DNA of 64,000 bases from Aliiglaciecola lipolytica E3 (GTDB lineage Bacteria > Pseudomonadota > Gammaproteobacteria > Enterobacterales > Alteromonadaceae): assembly GCF_000314975.1 (NCBI RefSeq), contig NZ_BAEN01000068.1:118918-182917 (forward strand), in the 5' to 3' direction. Positions within the stretch are counted from its first letter, which is position 1, and each line of letters starts with the position of its first letter. The notes below the pieces were generated by a model. The model searched no databases. It had not been told where the DNA came from and worked only from the letters and a program-made list of their open reading frames with translations. Shown in pieces: positions 27,328 to 36,379 of the stretch. The translations under genes were made by a program, and so were the position numbers.

Positions 27328-29472
27328 TTAGCTGTCATCCCCAAATACCGCTTTATTTCTACCGCTGTCTTTTGCTTGATAAAGTAACCGGTCGGCATTC
27401 TTAACGAGTTGGGTATATTCTATTTTATTGCCGTTTTGCACTGTAAATGCGCCAAGGCTAACAGTTAGCGAAATTGTCATTTGCTCAAAAACAATTTGAG
27501 ATTCAGCTATACGTTTAACAAAATCCAGCAATAAGGTTTTATGCGAAACTGGGCTACCATCACCTAGAATAAGTGCAAACTCCTCGCCACCATAGCGGCT
27601 CACCAAATCTGTATCACGTTTAAATATGTCTGCTAATTGTGTTGCTACAAATTTAATACAGTAATCCCCGGCTGGATGACCGAAACTATCATTAATCCGT
27701 TTAAAATCATCAATATCCACTATTGCAAAGGTCAACGGTAGTTGGTTACGTGTTGATGCTTTAAGTAACTTTACTGCCTTTTCATCGAACGACCGGCGAT
27801 TAAGTAATTGTGTGAGCCCATCTAGTGTCGCCAATTGCTTAAGTTGATTGTTCATTAACGTTAGCTGTGAGGTTTTAATTTTTACTTCTTCAGATAGTCG
27901 TTTTTGGAATTCCACTGAGATACGCTTTGCTTCAGATAATGACTTGAACAACAGCGAAATTTCTTTGCTTGATATATTTGAAATAGACGCTGACTTCATG
28001 ATCTTATTACCGCTAAATTGTTCGACCAAGAGCTCCAGTGGTTTAGTTATTTGACTTGCGAACTGACGGGCCACCGCTAAAAACAACAATATTAGAAAAA
28101 TTAAACTTACTGAAACCAGAATGACGTTTTGACTCAAGGAGCGAAAAATGATGTCCGGCTTTTTCAATACAAAAATGGTCCACCCTTCTTTGGTCTCCCA
28201 GTCAGCATAGAGGTAAGCTTTTTCACTAAGTTCTATAATTGAAATTTGGTTACTGAGTAACATGGCAGGCTTTTTAATTATTAGTTGCGTTAGTGTTTCC
28301 TGTTCTAAAGCCGCTGAAGCAAAAATAATATTATTGTTGCGATCGCTAACTAACATAAGTTCATCTTGAGCATAAGCTTGTTCTTCTAAATCATAAAAAT
28401 TAGGCAAGTTTAGAGAGCCTTCCACTATTCCTGTGAACTGTTGATTTTTTAAGATTGGAGAACTTAATGCAATGATAGGATCTTGACCAAATCCTCTGCC
28501 TTTGAATACTTGAGAAACGTAGTTACTTTTGCTTTCTTGTACACGTAAAAAATAGTCTCGATCAGATACATTTTGTTGTTTATTAAGTGATTTAATATTT
28601 GCATCAAAGATGTCTTGGGGCGACCCTTGAATCACATTCCCCTCTTTATCTGTGACAATCATTGAAATAAAGCCCGGTAAACTTGTTTTGTGTTGTTCTA
28701 GCAAGTTCTGGTTAGCTAATTCGTCATCGGGTAGGAGACTATAAAGTTGCGCTACATTGCTTACCGCCTGTTGGTGCAACATCACATAGTTGCTTATTAA
28801 GTTTGCCATATACCTAGCTTTATCCACTAGTTGCAGCTCTATTTGACGTTCTAATTTTTCAGCCGCATTTGTGGTTAATATCATGGCTACAATGAGTGAA
28901 GGCGTGGTAATACTGACAATGGAGAGTGAAAAAATTTGTGTCGCTAATTTTGGTTTGATAGCTGAATCGATGGAGTCAGGATTACTTCTCCAGAATGATA
29001 ATATGATGGATGCAATTGCAGCGACTAGAATGCCATTAACCACATGCTTGAATAATACAATGAATAAGAAATCACCTTTTATTCCGGCAATAAAATAAAC
29101 GATAAGAAACGTGAGCGGTAAACCAATAAATAACCAAAAAAGAAAATCAGCGATGAGTAGTTGAGTACCACGCTTGACTAGCAGGTAAAGAAAAACTATT
29201 TCAAATGCAAACAGGACGAAATAATTTAAGTTACCAATCGCAAAATACAGTCCGAGAGTACTAATCAATGAGGCTACAATTCCGGCCCTAAGACCGAATT
29301 TTACCATACAAACAATAGCGACTATTTCGCCAAGATGAATAGTAATATTGCCGTAAAGAGAAAAAAACAGGTAGTAATTTATTAGGGCTGCAAGAAGACC
29401 GAAACCTGCACCAATTGCAGTTTTCAGCAACAGATTAATTGAACGTGCTACTAACTCAGTCAAGAGCTGCAA
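27328..29472 (-). CDS. Membrane-bound diguanylate cyclase with extracytoplasmic sensor domain
   Basis: A 714-residue protein. Residues 1-210 hold about six or seven membrane helices, resembling a MASE-type or transporter-like sensory membrane domain. Residues about 215-440 form a periplasmic Cache-like domain (TDKEGNVIQGSPQDIFD, SDRDYFLRVQESK, VFKGRGFGQDPIIALSSPI), closed by a helix near 450-470, then a HAMP-like linker. The C-terminal GGDEF domain has GGEEF at 628-632 and an RxxD inhibitory site at 619-622, so it should make c-di-GMP and be product-inhibited. The only in-frame start is TTG at 29,472, without a clear ribosome site, so the start is uncertain. Confidence 0.9.
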   Translation of the reverse strand: MQLLTELVARSINLLLKTAIGAGFGLLAALINYYLFFSLYGNITIHLGEIVAIVCMVKFGLRAGIVASLISTLGLYFAIGNLNYFVLFAFEIVFLYLLVKRGTQLLIADFLFWLFIGLPLTFLIVYFIAGIKGDFLFIVLFKHVVNGILVAAIASIILSFWRSNPDSIDSAIKPKLATQIFSLSIVSITTPSLIVAMILTTNAAEKLERQIELQLVDKARYMANLISNYVMLHQQAVSNVAQLYSLLPDDELANQNLLEQHKTSLPGFISMIVTDKEGNVIQGSPQDIFDANIKSLNKQQNVSDRDYFLRVQESKSNYVSQVFKGRGFGQDPIIALSSPILKNQQFTGIVEGSLNLPNFYDLEEQAYAQDELMLVSDRNNNIIFASAALEQETLTQLIIKKPAMLLSNQISIIELSEKAYLYADWETKEGWTIFVLKKPDIIFRSLSQNVILVSVSLIFLILLFLAVARQFASQITKPLELLVEQFSGNKIMKSASISNISSKEISLLFKSLSEAKRISVEFQKRLSEEVKIKTSQLTLMNNQLKQLATLDGLTQLLNRRSFDEKAVKLLKASTRNQLPLTFAIVDIDDFKRINDSFGHPAGDYCIKFVATQLADIFKRDTDLVSRYGGEEFALILGDGSPVSHKTLLLDFVKRIAESQIVFEQMTISLTVSLGAFTVQNGNKIEYTQLVKNADRLLYQAKDSGRNKAVFGDDS

Positions 29473-29602
29473 TACTATTTAAAGTAGTAATTTTCAATCT
29501 CCATTTGTTTTCTATTAATGTAGCGCTTCTGATTCTAGCAGTCCAATTATCTTTACAAGAGATTAGCTAATTTTGGGCACCAATGTGCGGGTTTGAATGT
29601 GA

Positions 29603-30895
29603 TTAGTTGATTGGAAGTATCACAGTAGCGACTAGACCACCTTGAGGATGGTTGCTTAGTTCCACTTTGCCTTTATGCAGACCAACAATGCGTTTAATTA
29701 TGGCTAAACCCAACCCCGAGCCGTCACTGCCACGAGCTTTATCACCTTGAGTAAAGGGTTGAAATAAGTTTTCGATTTGTTCTTCGGGAATGCCAGGACC
29801 GTAATCTCGCACTGTGAACACTACTTGCTTGTTGCGTTTATCATAACTACTTGCGATATCAATCTTCTCACTTCCATAACGGAATGCATTTTCAATTAAA
29901 TTATCGAGTACTCGTTTAATCGCGATACGTCTAATCATAACTAAAGGCAGTTTTGCTAAGTGCGTATCAATGACATGATTTTCTTCAATATTGCGTGCCT
30001 GAACTACATCTTCGATTAAATCGTTTAAGGATAGTTTTTCTCGGCGTTCGCGAGTGTCTTGTCGTACGTAATCTATAAACTGATCGATAATGTCATTCAT
30101 ATCTTCGATATCGTGGACAATACCGTCTTTAATCCACGATTGATCTTCTGGCAACATTTCGCTGGCTAAACGAATTCGTGTTAAAGGTGTACGTAAATCG
30201 TGAGAAATGCCCGCGGTTAATAAAGCGCGGTCGTCTTCGAGTTGTTTTATGCCTTTCGACATTTGGTTAAACGCACTGGTTACCGCGATTAATTCACTTG
30301 CCCCTTCTTCTTTTAGTGGTGCAGGGACGTTGCCTTTAGCTACTTCTAATGCGGCTACCTGCAAGGCATGGATGGGCTTATTCAAGCGACGTACAAAGAT
30401 CCAACCCCCAGCGACACTGAGTACACCAATTACCAACAAATATATAGTTAATGGCGAAATATCACCTTCACTGAAACTGGCCATGGGAATGGATATCCAG
30501 ACGCTGGAATCTTGCGGCGGATTAACCCATATTAGAAAGGGTTCTGAAGGCGATATTCTGACATCGGCTTCGCCACCGAGTAGCTCTGATATTTGGCGCG
30601 AAAAAAATTGATAATAAATGGCATGATGTAGCCCATTTTCAACGGCTTCATCCTCGGTATAAATGCGTATGTTAGTCGCAGCGTAAATATTTTCTTGTGT
30701 GTCTTTATCGTGGTAATCCACTTCATCCAAAAACACCATGTTAATTTGTTTGGCGATGAGAGAATTAATTTGTTGATAATTAGGTCGAATAAAATAATAG
30801 GTAACAGATAAATAAGAGACGACCTGATTGATCAGCAGCAATACGCCAATTAATAAGACCGTTTGTCCAAATGCACTTTTCGGAAATATTCTCAC
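29603..30895 (-). CDS. envZ: Two-component sensor histidine kinase EnvZ
   Basis: A 430-residue kinase with membrane helices at about 12-35 and 147-168, a periplasmic loop between them, HAMP ([20 protein letters not shown]), phospho-acceptor His232 in [12 protein letters not shown], and ATPase boxes N (LIENAFRYG), G1 (DYGPGIP) and G2 (GSGLGLAI). It senses osmotic and acid conditions and phosphorylates OmpR. GTG start at 30,895, 21 bases after ompR, as in the E. coli ompR-envZ operon. Confidence 0.95.
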   Translation of the reverse strand: MRIFPKSAFGQTVLLIGVLLLINQVVSYLSVTYYFIRPNYQQINSLIAKQINMVFLDEVDYHDKDTQENIYAATNIRIYTEDEAVENGLHHAIYYQFFSRQISELLGGEADVRISPSEPFLIWVNPPQDSSVWISIPMASFSEGDISPLTIYLLVIGVLSVAGGWIFVRRLNKPIHALQVAALEVAKGNVPAPLKEEGASELIAVTSAFNQMSKGIKQLEDDRALLTAGISHDLRTPLTRIRLASEMLPEDQSWIKDGIVHDIEDMNDIIDQFIDYVRQDTRERREKLSLNDLIEDVVQARNIEENHVIDTHLAKLPLVMIRRIAIKRVLDNLIENAFRYGSEKIDIASSYDKRNKQVVFTVRDYGPGIPEEQIENLFQPFTQGDKARGSDGSGLGLAIIKRIVGLHKGKVELSNHPQGGLVATVILPIN

Positions 30896-30916
30896 CAGTA
30901 TTTATTCAACTTGCAT

Positions 30917-31639
30917 TTATTGTGCTTCGCCGTCTGGTACAAAAACATAGCCTAAGCCCCAAACCGTTTGAATGTAACGAGGGTTCGCTGGATCGACTTC
31001 AAGCATTCGGCGTAAGCGTGATACCTGCACGTCGATACTTCGTTCCAAAGCACTATAATCCCGCCCCCTTGCTAAGTTCATTAACTTATCTCTGGAAAGT
31101 GGTTCTCTAGGGTGAGTGACTAAAGACTTTAGCACCGCAAATTCGCCACTGGTAAGCGTAATTGCCTCGCCGTCAGAAAACATCTCGCGTGTGGCTAAAT
31201 TTAATCGATATTTACCAAACTCTACTACCTGCATTTCCATTGACGGAGCACCTGGCGCTTCGTTCGTTTTGCGTCTTAGTACAGCTTTAGCGCGAGCCAA
31301 TAATTCTCTTGGGTTAAAAGGCTTAGGCAAGTAATCGTCGGCTCCCATTTCTAAGCCAATAATTCGGTCTACTTCATCACCTTTAGCGGTCAACATGATA
31401 ATGGGTATTTCGTTCTCTTTTTGGCGAAGACGTCGGCAAATTGATAAGCCATCTTCGCCCGGAAGCATTAAGTCGAGCACCATTAAGTGAAAATTTTCAC
31501 GTTCTAATAATCTATCCATTTGCTCTGAGTTGGCTGCGGTACGAACTTGGTAGCCTTGTTCAACTAAATAACGCTCCAACAAGCTACGCAGACGCATATC
31601 ATCATCAACAACCAATACTTTTTGTGTTTCTTGTCCCAT
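30917..31639 (-). CDS. ompR: Response regulator OmpR
   Basis: A 240-residue OmpR. Receiver domain with acidic pocket VVDDD, phospho-acceptor Asp56 in LDLMLPGEDG and Lys in LPKPFNPRE; C-terminal winged helix with LTSGEFAVLKSLVTHPREPLSRDKLM and SIDVQVSRLRRMLE. Near-identity to E. coli OmpR through most of the chain. ATG at 31,639 preceded by GGGGAT is chosen over a TTG four codons earlier. First gene of the pair with envZ. Confidence 0.97.
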   Translation of the reverse strand: MGQETQKVLVVDDDMRLRSLLERYLVEQGYQVRTAANSEQMDRLLERENFHLMVLDLMLPGEDGLSICRRLRQKENEIPIIMLTAKGDEVDRIIGLEMGADDYLPKPFNPRELLARAKAVLRRKTNEAPGAPSMEMQVVEFGKYRLNLATREMFSDGEAITLTSGEFAVLKSLVTHPREPLSRDKLMNLARGRDYSALERSIDVQVSRLRRMLEVDPANPRYIQTVWGLGYVFVPDGEAQ

Positions 31640-31749
31640 GTCGATCCCCAACTGGAATTATTCAGTCCACTATAAATGAATACTAAATAATTCAAAAGAT
31701 TAGCAAGCTAACAATGTTAAGTTGAGTGTTACAAATTGTTTGTAAATCA

Positions 31750-31772
31750 AAAAATGGGGTCAGGTATTATTT
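31750..31772 (+). repeat. GGGGTCAGGT motif, possible remnant of a RAYT-associated repeat
   Basis: TGGGGTCAGGTATTATTTAA at 31,755-31,774 resembles the short GGGGTCAG-type sequence often found beside Y1/REP-associated transposase genes in gammaproteobacteria. Only a single copy is visible and no transposase gene is here, so this may be a decayed end or chance. Confidence 0.35.
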
Positions 31773-31801
31773 AATTCAGATGTAATTCTATTAATTAGCG
31801 C

Positions 31802-32785
31802 TTAAAGCACACCCAGTATTTTATCCATTATCCAGTTGGTATGGCCGGCACTTTCGCCCTGACTGGGATGTATAGAGGTACCATTAAGATGGTCAGCAAT
31901 AGCCTGCACGAATGGCCCTTGGATAGGGTTTGGTGTATGCATATTGATAACTTGGCTGTCATCTCGGGTTGCGATGGTTGCAGGGCTATCGCCAAAAACA
32001 GCGAAATCCATTACACCGCTTTCGCCTATTATTTGCATTTTATCTTGATAAAGGTAACTTCCGAAATTCCAACTTGCGGATCCAGTTACATTATTTTCGA
32101 ACGCTAGATTTGCAACAATGGCGTCATGCGCTGAGTAGAGTTGTTGTTGATTGGAACAAATTCCTTGGGCATGAATTGCAGGGCCAATAAAATAAGACAT
32201 TAAATTTAAGCCATGACTGGCGATATCCTCAAAATAACCACCCAATGCGATGCTTTTGTCGGTTCGCCAGTTTTGCGTTTGGCTTAAATCTTTGTCTGAT
32301 GGTGGGCGGCTATAGTGCCAACTTATTTGCCTGATTCGTCCAATTTTGCCGTTATCTAACGCGTTTTTTAGGGCGATAAAGCCGGGAAGCGAGCGGCGGT
32401 AGTAGGCGACAAATAGTTCTAGTTTTTGAGACTCAAAGGCATCTACTATTTGCTGACACTGGATAAAATTCAATGCCATTGGTTTTTCAATACAACAAAT
32501 CTTTTTGGCCTTGGCGACAAGTAAGGCTAATTCCAGGTGGCTGTCAGGTGGGGTGGCAATGTATATTGCATCGATACTAGGATCGTCTATTAACTGCTGG
32601 GCCGTTTCGTAATAATGAGGAACACTATGACGACGTGCAAAATCCTGTGCCTTTCCGGGTGAGCGAGCACTTACTGCATAAAGCTCAAAAGCGGGTGTTT
32701 GTTGATACGCAGGGCCGCTTTTTTTCTCACAAACATCACCACAACCGATTATTCCCCAACGTATGGAGGGAGTTGGGCTAGCCAC
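31802..32785 (-). CDS. Gfo/Idh/MocA family oxidoreductase
   Basis: A 327-residue NAD(P)-dependent dehydrogenase-like protein. The N-terminal Rossmann motif is WGIIGCGDVCEKKSGPA, then IYIATPPDSHLELALLVAKAKK and the signature EKPMALN with the conserved Lys-Pro. The C-terminal domain has ALGGYFEDIASHGLNLMSYFIG with the His-Gly pair of the family. The substrate is probably a sugar or cyclitol but is unknown. GTG at 32,785 overlaps the stop of prkB by one base (TAGTG); an in-frame TTG at 32,803 would overlap more. Coupling to prkB suggests a shared pathway. Confidence 0.88.
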   Translation of the reverse strand: MASPTPSIRWGIIGCGDVCEKKSGPAYQQTPAFELYAVSARSPGKAQDFARRHSVPHYYETAQQLIDDPSIDAIYIATPPDSHLELALLVAKAKKICCIEKPMALNFIQCQQIVDAFESQKLELFVAYYRRSLPGFIALKNALDNGKIGRIRQISWHYSRPPSDKDLSQTQNWRTDKSIALGGYFEDIASHGLNLMSYFIGPAIHAQGICSNQQQLYSAHDAIVANLAFENNVTGSASWNFGSYLYQDKMQIIGESGVMDFAVFGDSPATIATRDDSQVINMHTPNPIQGPFVQAIADHLNGTSIHPSQGESAGHTNWIMDKILGVL

Positions 32786-33687
32786 TATTCGTCGGTAACC
32801 CAATCCATCTGAAATCCTGCTTTGCGTTTACGCTCTAGCAGTTCTTCAATCAAAGGGGATAGTATCAATTCCATCGCTAAGCCCATTTTCCCACCAGGTA
32901 CAACTAAGGTGTTTATTCTTGACATAAACGCACCATCAATCATTTTTAATAAATAAGGAAAGTCGACGTTTTTCATTTCACGGCGAAATCTAACTACCAC
33001 AAAACTTTCGTCTTGTGTGGGGATTTCACGCGCACTGAACGGGTTGCTAGTGTCAACTGTGGGCACTCGCTGGAAATTGACGTGGGTATTAGAAAACTGT
33101 GGAGTAATGTAGTGAAAATAGTCTTCGAGACTTCTAACGATACTGCTCATGACCGCTTCACGAGTGTGACCACGATCTGTAGTATCTCTGATAATCTTTT
33201 GAATCCATTCTAGATTTACTATGGGTACCATGCCAACTAACAAATCGACATGTTTAGCTACATCTGCTTCTGGTGTGGTAACACCACCATGTAAACCTTC
33301 ATAAAACAACAGGTCTGTGTTTTCTGGCAAATCTTGCCAAGGGGTAAAAGTGCCGGGCATTTGATTAAACGGCACAGCTTCATCAAAAGTATGAAGATAT
33401 TGACGATGCTGTCCGGTACCTGTTTCGCCATATTGAGCAAACAGCTTTTCCAGCATAATAAAATCGTTAGCCTTTGGCCCAAAATAACTTATATGACGGC
33501 CTTGCTCCTGCGCTTTGCGTATTTCCACTTCCATTTCCGGACGCGTAAAACGGTGGAAACTATCTCCCGCAACAGAAGCCGCGTTTACAGTTAAATTACG
33601 AAAAATATGCCGTATGGCATTAGTCGTCGTAGTTGTACCTGCTCCGGAGGAACCTGTTATCGCAATTATTGGATGTTTTAGAGACAT
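32785..33687 (-). CDS. prkB: Phosphoribulokinase PrkB
   Basis: A 300-residue P-loop kinase. Walker A GSSGAGTT is at residues 12-19, and LFYEGLHGGV and MVPIVNLEWIQKIIRD are conserved as in E. coli PrkB (289 residues). Phosphoribulokinases convert ribulose 5-phosphate to ribulose 1,5-bisphosphate, but this heterotrophic clade occurs without RuBisCO and its role is not settled. In E. coli it follows yheU; here it is 26 kb away and is coupled to a Gfo/Idh oxidoreductase. Confidence 0.92.
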   Translation of the reverse strand: MSLKHPIIAITGSSGAGTTTTTNAIRHIFRNLTVNAASVAGDSFHRFTRPEMEVEIRKAQEQGRHISYFGPKANDFIMLEKLFAQYGETGTGQHRQYLHTFDEAVPFNQMPGTFTPWQDLPENTDLLFYEGLHGGVTTPEADVAKHVDLLVGMVPIVNLEWIQKIIRDTTDRGHTREAVMSSIVRSLEDYFHYITPQFSNTHVNFQRVPTVDTSNPFSAREIPTQDESFVVVRFRREMKNVDFPYLLKMIDGAFMSRINTLVVPGGKMGLAMELILSPLIEELLERKRKAGFQMDWVTDE

Positions 33688-33830
33688 AGTTTACATTTTG
33701 AGGATTAAGGACCGTTAGTTATAAGCAAGGCAAACGAAATGGTCAAGTGATTTACTAAGACAAATTTGTTGCAGAACTCATTAAGACTTAAAAAAGATGA
33801 GAATATATTGCGTTGTTTAGGTGCTTATAA

Positions 33831-34265
33831 TCAATCCTTCTTAGTGCGCGAAGTTCCCCATGTTTTAATCATCAGTTCTACTAAAAATGCGGTGTTGAGG
33901 CCAAATACAATTAGGCCGTTGACAGCACTTAATGCCCCCATAATTCGCCATTCTTTGCTTAGTATAAGGTCACCGTACCCTAAAGTGGTAAAAGATGATA
34001 TTGCGAAATAAAGTGCTTCTTCAAGGTTGGCAAATTCACCGATAAACTGAAATGCGAATGCCCATATCCAGGTGTTTATGGTTATTCCTAATACTAACCA
34101 AAGTACAGATATCACTATCACTACAGCGTTTTTAACTATTTTATAGCCCTTTGATTGCCAGAGGCTAACTTGTACGAAAAACGAAGATAAAACACCCAGA
34201 ATGATCACCTGAACGATGATAGTAAGAATGATAATCACAGAGCCTAATAATAACTGGATAAGCAT
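33831..34265 (-). CDS. Two-helix potassium-channel-type protein
   Basis: A 144-residue membrane protein with three hydrophobic segments (about 5-30, 45-67 and 108-132) and a pore loop carrying the selectivity filter TLGYGD at 94-99. This is the minimal ion-channel pore domain (PF07885 type). No RCK/TrkA-N regulatory domain is attached, so gating is unknown. A 6-bp hairpin (CTTAGC/GCTAAG, 34,277-34,292) stands 11 bases before the start codon in its leader. Confidence 0.88.
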   Translation of the reverse strand: MLIQLLLGSVIIILTIIVQVIILGVLSSFFVQVSLWQSKGYKIVKNAVVIVISVLWLVLGITINTWIWAFAFQFIGEFANLEEALYFAISSFTTLGYGDLILSKEWRIMGALSAVNGLIVFGLNTAFLVELMIKTWGTSRTKKD

Positions 34266-34479
34266 AATTATGTGTTCTTAGCGATTGCTAAGAGATTCGA
34301 TGTTAATTAATAAATTCAACTATATGCTTTGTGAAAATGGATGCAAGTCTTAGGTTAAATATTGAATTTTTCTCTAGGCAAGATTCAACACAGCTTATAG
34401 CCTAGACGTGTTTTGTTTGGTTGCAGACAATGCCTTGTGAGCGATTCTCGGTATGAGAGATGGTTCGTGTGCTGTTGAG

Positions 34480-34719
34480 TTACTTTTTACAGAATGTGGA
34501 TAAGTAAAGCTCCTCCACTTTTTTACGGGCCCATGGTGTTCTGCGCAAAAACTTGAGGCTGGAACTCATACTCGGATTTTCGATAAAGCACTTTACTTTA
34601 ATGCGCCAACCAAGGCCTTCAAAGCCATATTCTTGTTGCAGCTTTTCGAGCATGACTTTCAAGGTGATCCCATGTAATGGATCACCTTGTTTGCCGGGTT
34701 TATTTGTTTTATCGTCCAA
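34480..34719 (-). CDS. VF530 family protein (DUF2132)
   Basis: A 79-residue protein with the family signature DPLHGITLKVMLEKLQQEYG, CFIENPSMSSSLKFLRRTPWARKKVEELYL. VF530 proteins are small helical proteins with suspected DNA-binding ability. It begins 1 base after the purD stop, so it is likely the last gene of a purD transcript. Whether it serves purine metabolism is unknown. Confidence 0.9.
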   Translation of the reverse strand: MDDKTNKPGKQGDPLHGITLKVMLEKLQQEYGFEGLGWRIKVKCFIENPSMSSSLKFLRRTPWARKKVEELYLSTFCKK

Positions 34720-34720
34720 T

Positions 34721-36007
34721 TTAACTTTTTTCTCTTGCTATAGCGCGATAGGCAATATCGTCACGATAAAACATACCGTTCCAATTGATTTTCTGAACTA
34801 AATTATAGGCATTGTTTTGTGCGTCTGTAACAGAGTTACCCAATGCCGTTGCGCATAATACTCTGCCCCCGTTGGTAGTGATTTTACCATCTAGGAGTTT
34901 AGTACCTGCATGGAAAACTTTTCCATATATTTGCGCAGCTTCGTCTAATCCTTTTATTTCATCACCTTTGTTGTAACTGCCAGGGTATCCACCAGCGGCT
35001 AACACAACGCCGACTGCAGCTCTCGAATCGAACTCTATCGTTGCTTGATCTAATTTCCCTTCAGTGGCTTGCTTACATAAAGCAACCAAATCGGACTGAA
35101 GACGCAACATTATTGGTTGGGTTTCGGGATCACCAAAGCGGCAGTTATATTCAATTACTTTAGGTGTTCCATCACTCATGATCATCAATCCAGCATACAA
35201 AAAGCCAGAGTACGGATTACCTTCACTCGCCATTCCATTTACGGTTGGATAAATTACTTCATCCATAATTCGCTGGTGGATTTCAGGTGTGACAACAGGC
35301 GCTGGTGAATATGCACCCATACCGCCGGTATTCGGGCCAGAATCACCGTTTCCAACGCGCTTATGATCTTGGCTAGTGGCAAATGAGAGTACATTCTTAC
35401 CGTCAACCATTACAATAAAGCTGGCTTCTTCACCATCAAGAAACTCTTCGATAACAACTCTGCTACCTGCTTCACCAAAGGCGTTTCCTGCAAGCATATC
35501 GCGAATAGCGTCTTCAGCTTCTTGCTCGGTCATTGCGACAATAACGCCTTTTCCAGCTGCTAATCCATCTGCTTTAATGACAATAGGTGCACCTTTTTCT
35601 TTTAAGTAAGCAAGTGCTGGCTCAATTTCAGTGAAATTCTGATATTCACCTGTGGGAATTTTATGTCGCGCTAGAAAATCTTTCGTGAAAGCTTTCGAAC
35701 CTTCCAATTGAGCTGCTGCTTTGGATGGACCAAATATACTCAATCCTTTGGCTTGAAACGCATCGACGACACCTAAAACCAACGGTGCTTCGGGACCAAC
35801 TATAGTTAAATCAATGGCATGCTCGGTTGCGAAGGCCACGAGACCCGTGACATCATCTGCTTGAATATCAATATTAACCAGTTTGTTTTCTGTAGCTGTT
35901 CCTGCATTTCCTGGGGCTACATATACCGTTTCAACATAGTCATTTTGAGCTGATTTAAACGCTAAAGCGTGTTCGCGACCACCGCCGCCAATGATAAGTA
36001 TTTTCAT
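34721..36007 (-). CDS. purD: Phosphoribosylamine-glycine ligase PurD
   Basis: A 428-residue ATP-grasp ligase, full length. N-terminal GGGGREHALAFK, IVGPEAPLVLGV, ATP-grasp GAPIVIKADGLAAGKGVIV, and the metal-binding EYNCRFGDPETQP are all present. Second step of de novo purine synthesis (PRA + glycine + ATP to GAR). In E. coli purD follows purH; here the two are on the same strand but separated by a 0.7-kb region with a PspB-like gene, REP-like repeats and a terminator, so they are probably separate units. Confidence 0.96.
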   Translation of the reverse strand: MKILIIGGGGREHALAFKSAQNDYVETVYVAPGNAGTATENKLVNIDIQADDVTGLVAFATEHAIDLTIVGPEAPLVLGVVDAFQAKGLSIFGPSKAAAQLEGSKAFTKDFLARHKIPTGEYQNFTEIEPALAYLKEKGAPIVIKADGLAAGKGVIVAMTEQEAEDAIRDMLAGNAFGEAGSRVVIEEFLDGEEASFIVMVDGKNVLSFATSQDHKRVGNGDSGPNTGGMGAYSPAPVVTPEIHQRIMDEVIYPTVNGMASEGNPYSGFLYAGLMIMSDGTPKVIEYNCRFGDPETQPIMLRLQSDLVALCKQATEGKLDQATIEFDSRAAVGVVLAAGGYPGSYNKGDEIKGLDEAAQIYGKVFHAGTKLLDGKITTNGGRVLCATALGNSVTDAQNNAYNLVQKINWNGMFYRDDIAYRAIAREKS

Positions 36008-36081
36008 GAATAAATTATCTTAATACCTGATTAAAGAAGAGTTGAGATAAATGTTGCGGTGGATTGTACCGAATTAAAGCG

Positions 36082-36111
36082 AAAAAAGCGTGTTTTACAG
36101 CACGCTTTTTA
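36082..36111 (-). terminator. Rho-independent terminator after the PspB-like gene
   Basis: A 10-bp stem AAAAAGCGTG / CACGCTTTTT with an 8-base loop between 36,083 and 36,110. The flanking A/T runs make it usable on either strand; for the leftward PspB-like gene it lies just after the stop and ahead of purD. Confidence 0.75.
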
Positions 36112-36130
36112 CATCGAATTTAATTGGAGT

Positions 36131-36379
36131 CTATGAAGAGGTTGTTTTTAGTTTAGAGAACTCTTGGTTCAACTGATACTTGTCATCAGTCACTATCGCT
36201 TCGAGAGTATTGAGGCGTTCTTTTACCGACTTTAGTTCAGCAGCTAACGCTGTTACTTCATCAGAGCCTGCATTCATCTTAACTTTTGCTTCTATCATTT
36301 TTTGCCTATGCCCAAATACCATTCCTAGAATCACGATTGGCAATACAAATACAATCAAAATTGGTAGTGCACCATCCAT
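36131..36379 (-). CDS. Small PspB-like membrane protein
   Basis: An 82-residue protein with one N-terminal membrane helix (LPILIVFVLPIVILGMVFGH) and a C-terminal coiled coil (LAAELKSVKERLNTLEAIV followed by TDDKYQLNQEFSKL). The layout and the LEAIV-type end resemble phage-shock protein B, but no pspA, pspC or pspF is nearby, so it may be a free-standing homologue rather than part of a Psp system. ATG at 36,379, with GGAG about 9 bases upstream, fits better than codons 13 residues earlier. Confidence 0.7.
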   Translation of the reverse strand: MDGALPILIVFVLPIVILGMVFGHRQKMIEAKVKMNAGSDEVTALAAELKSVKERLNTLEAIVTDDKYQLNQEFSKLKTTSS

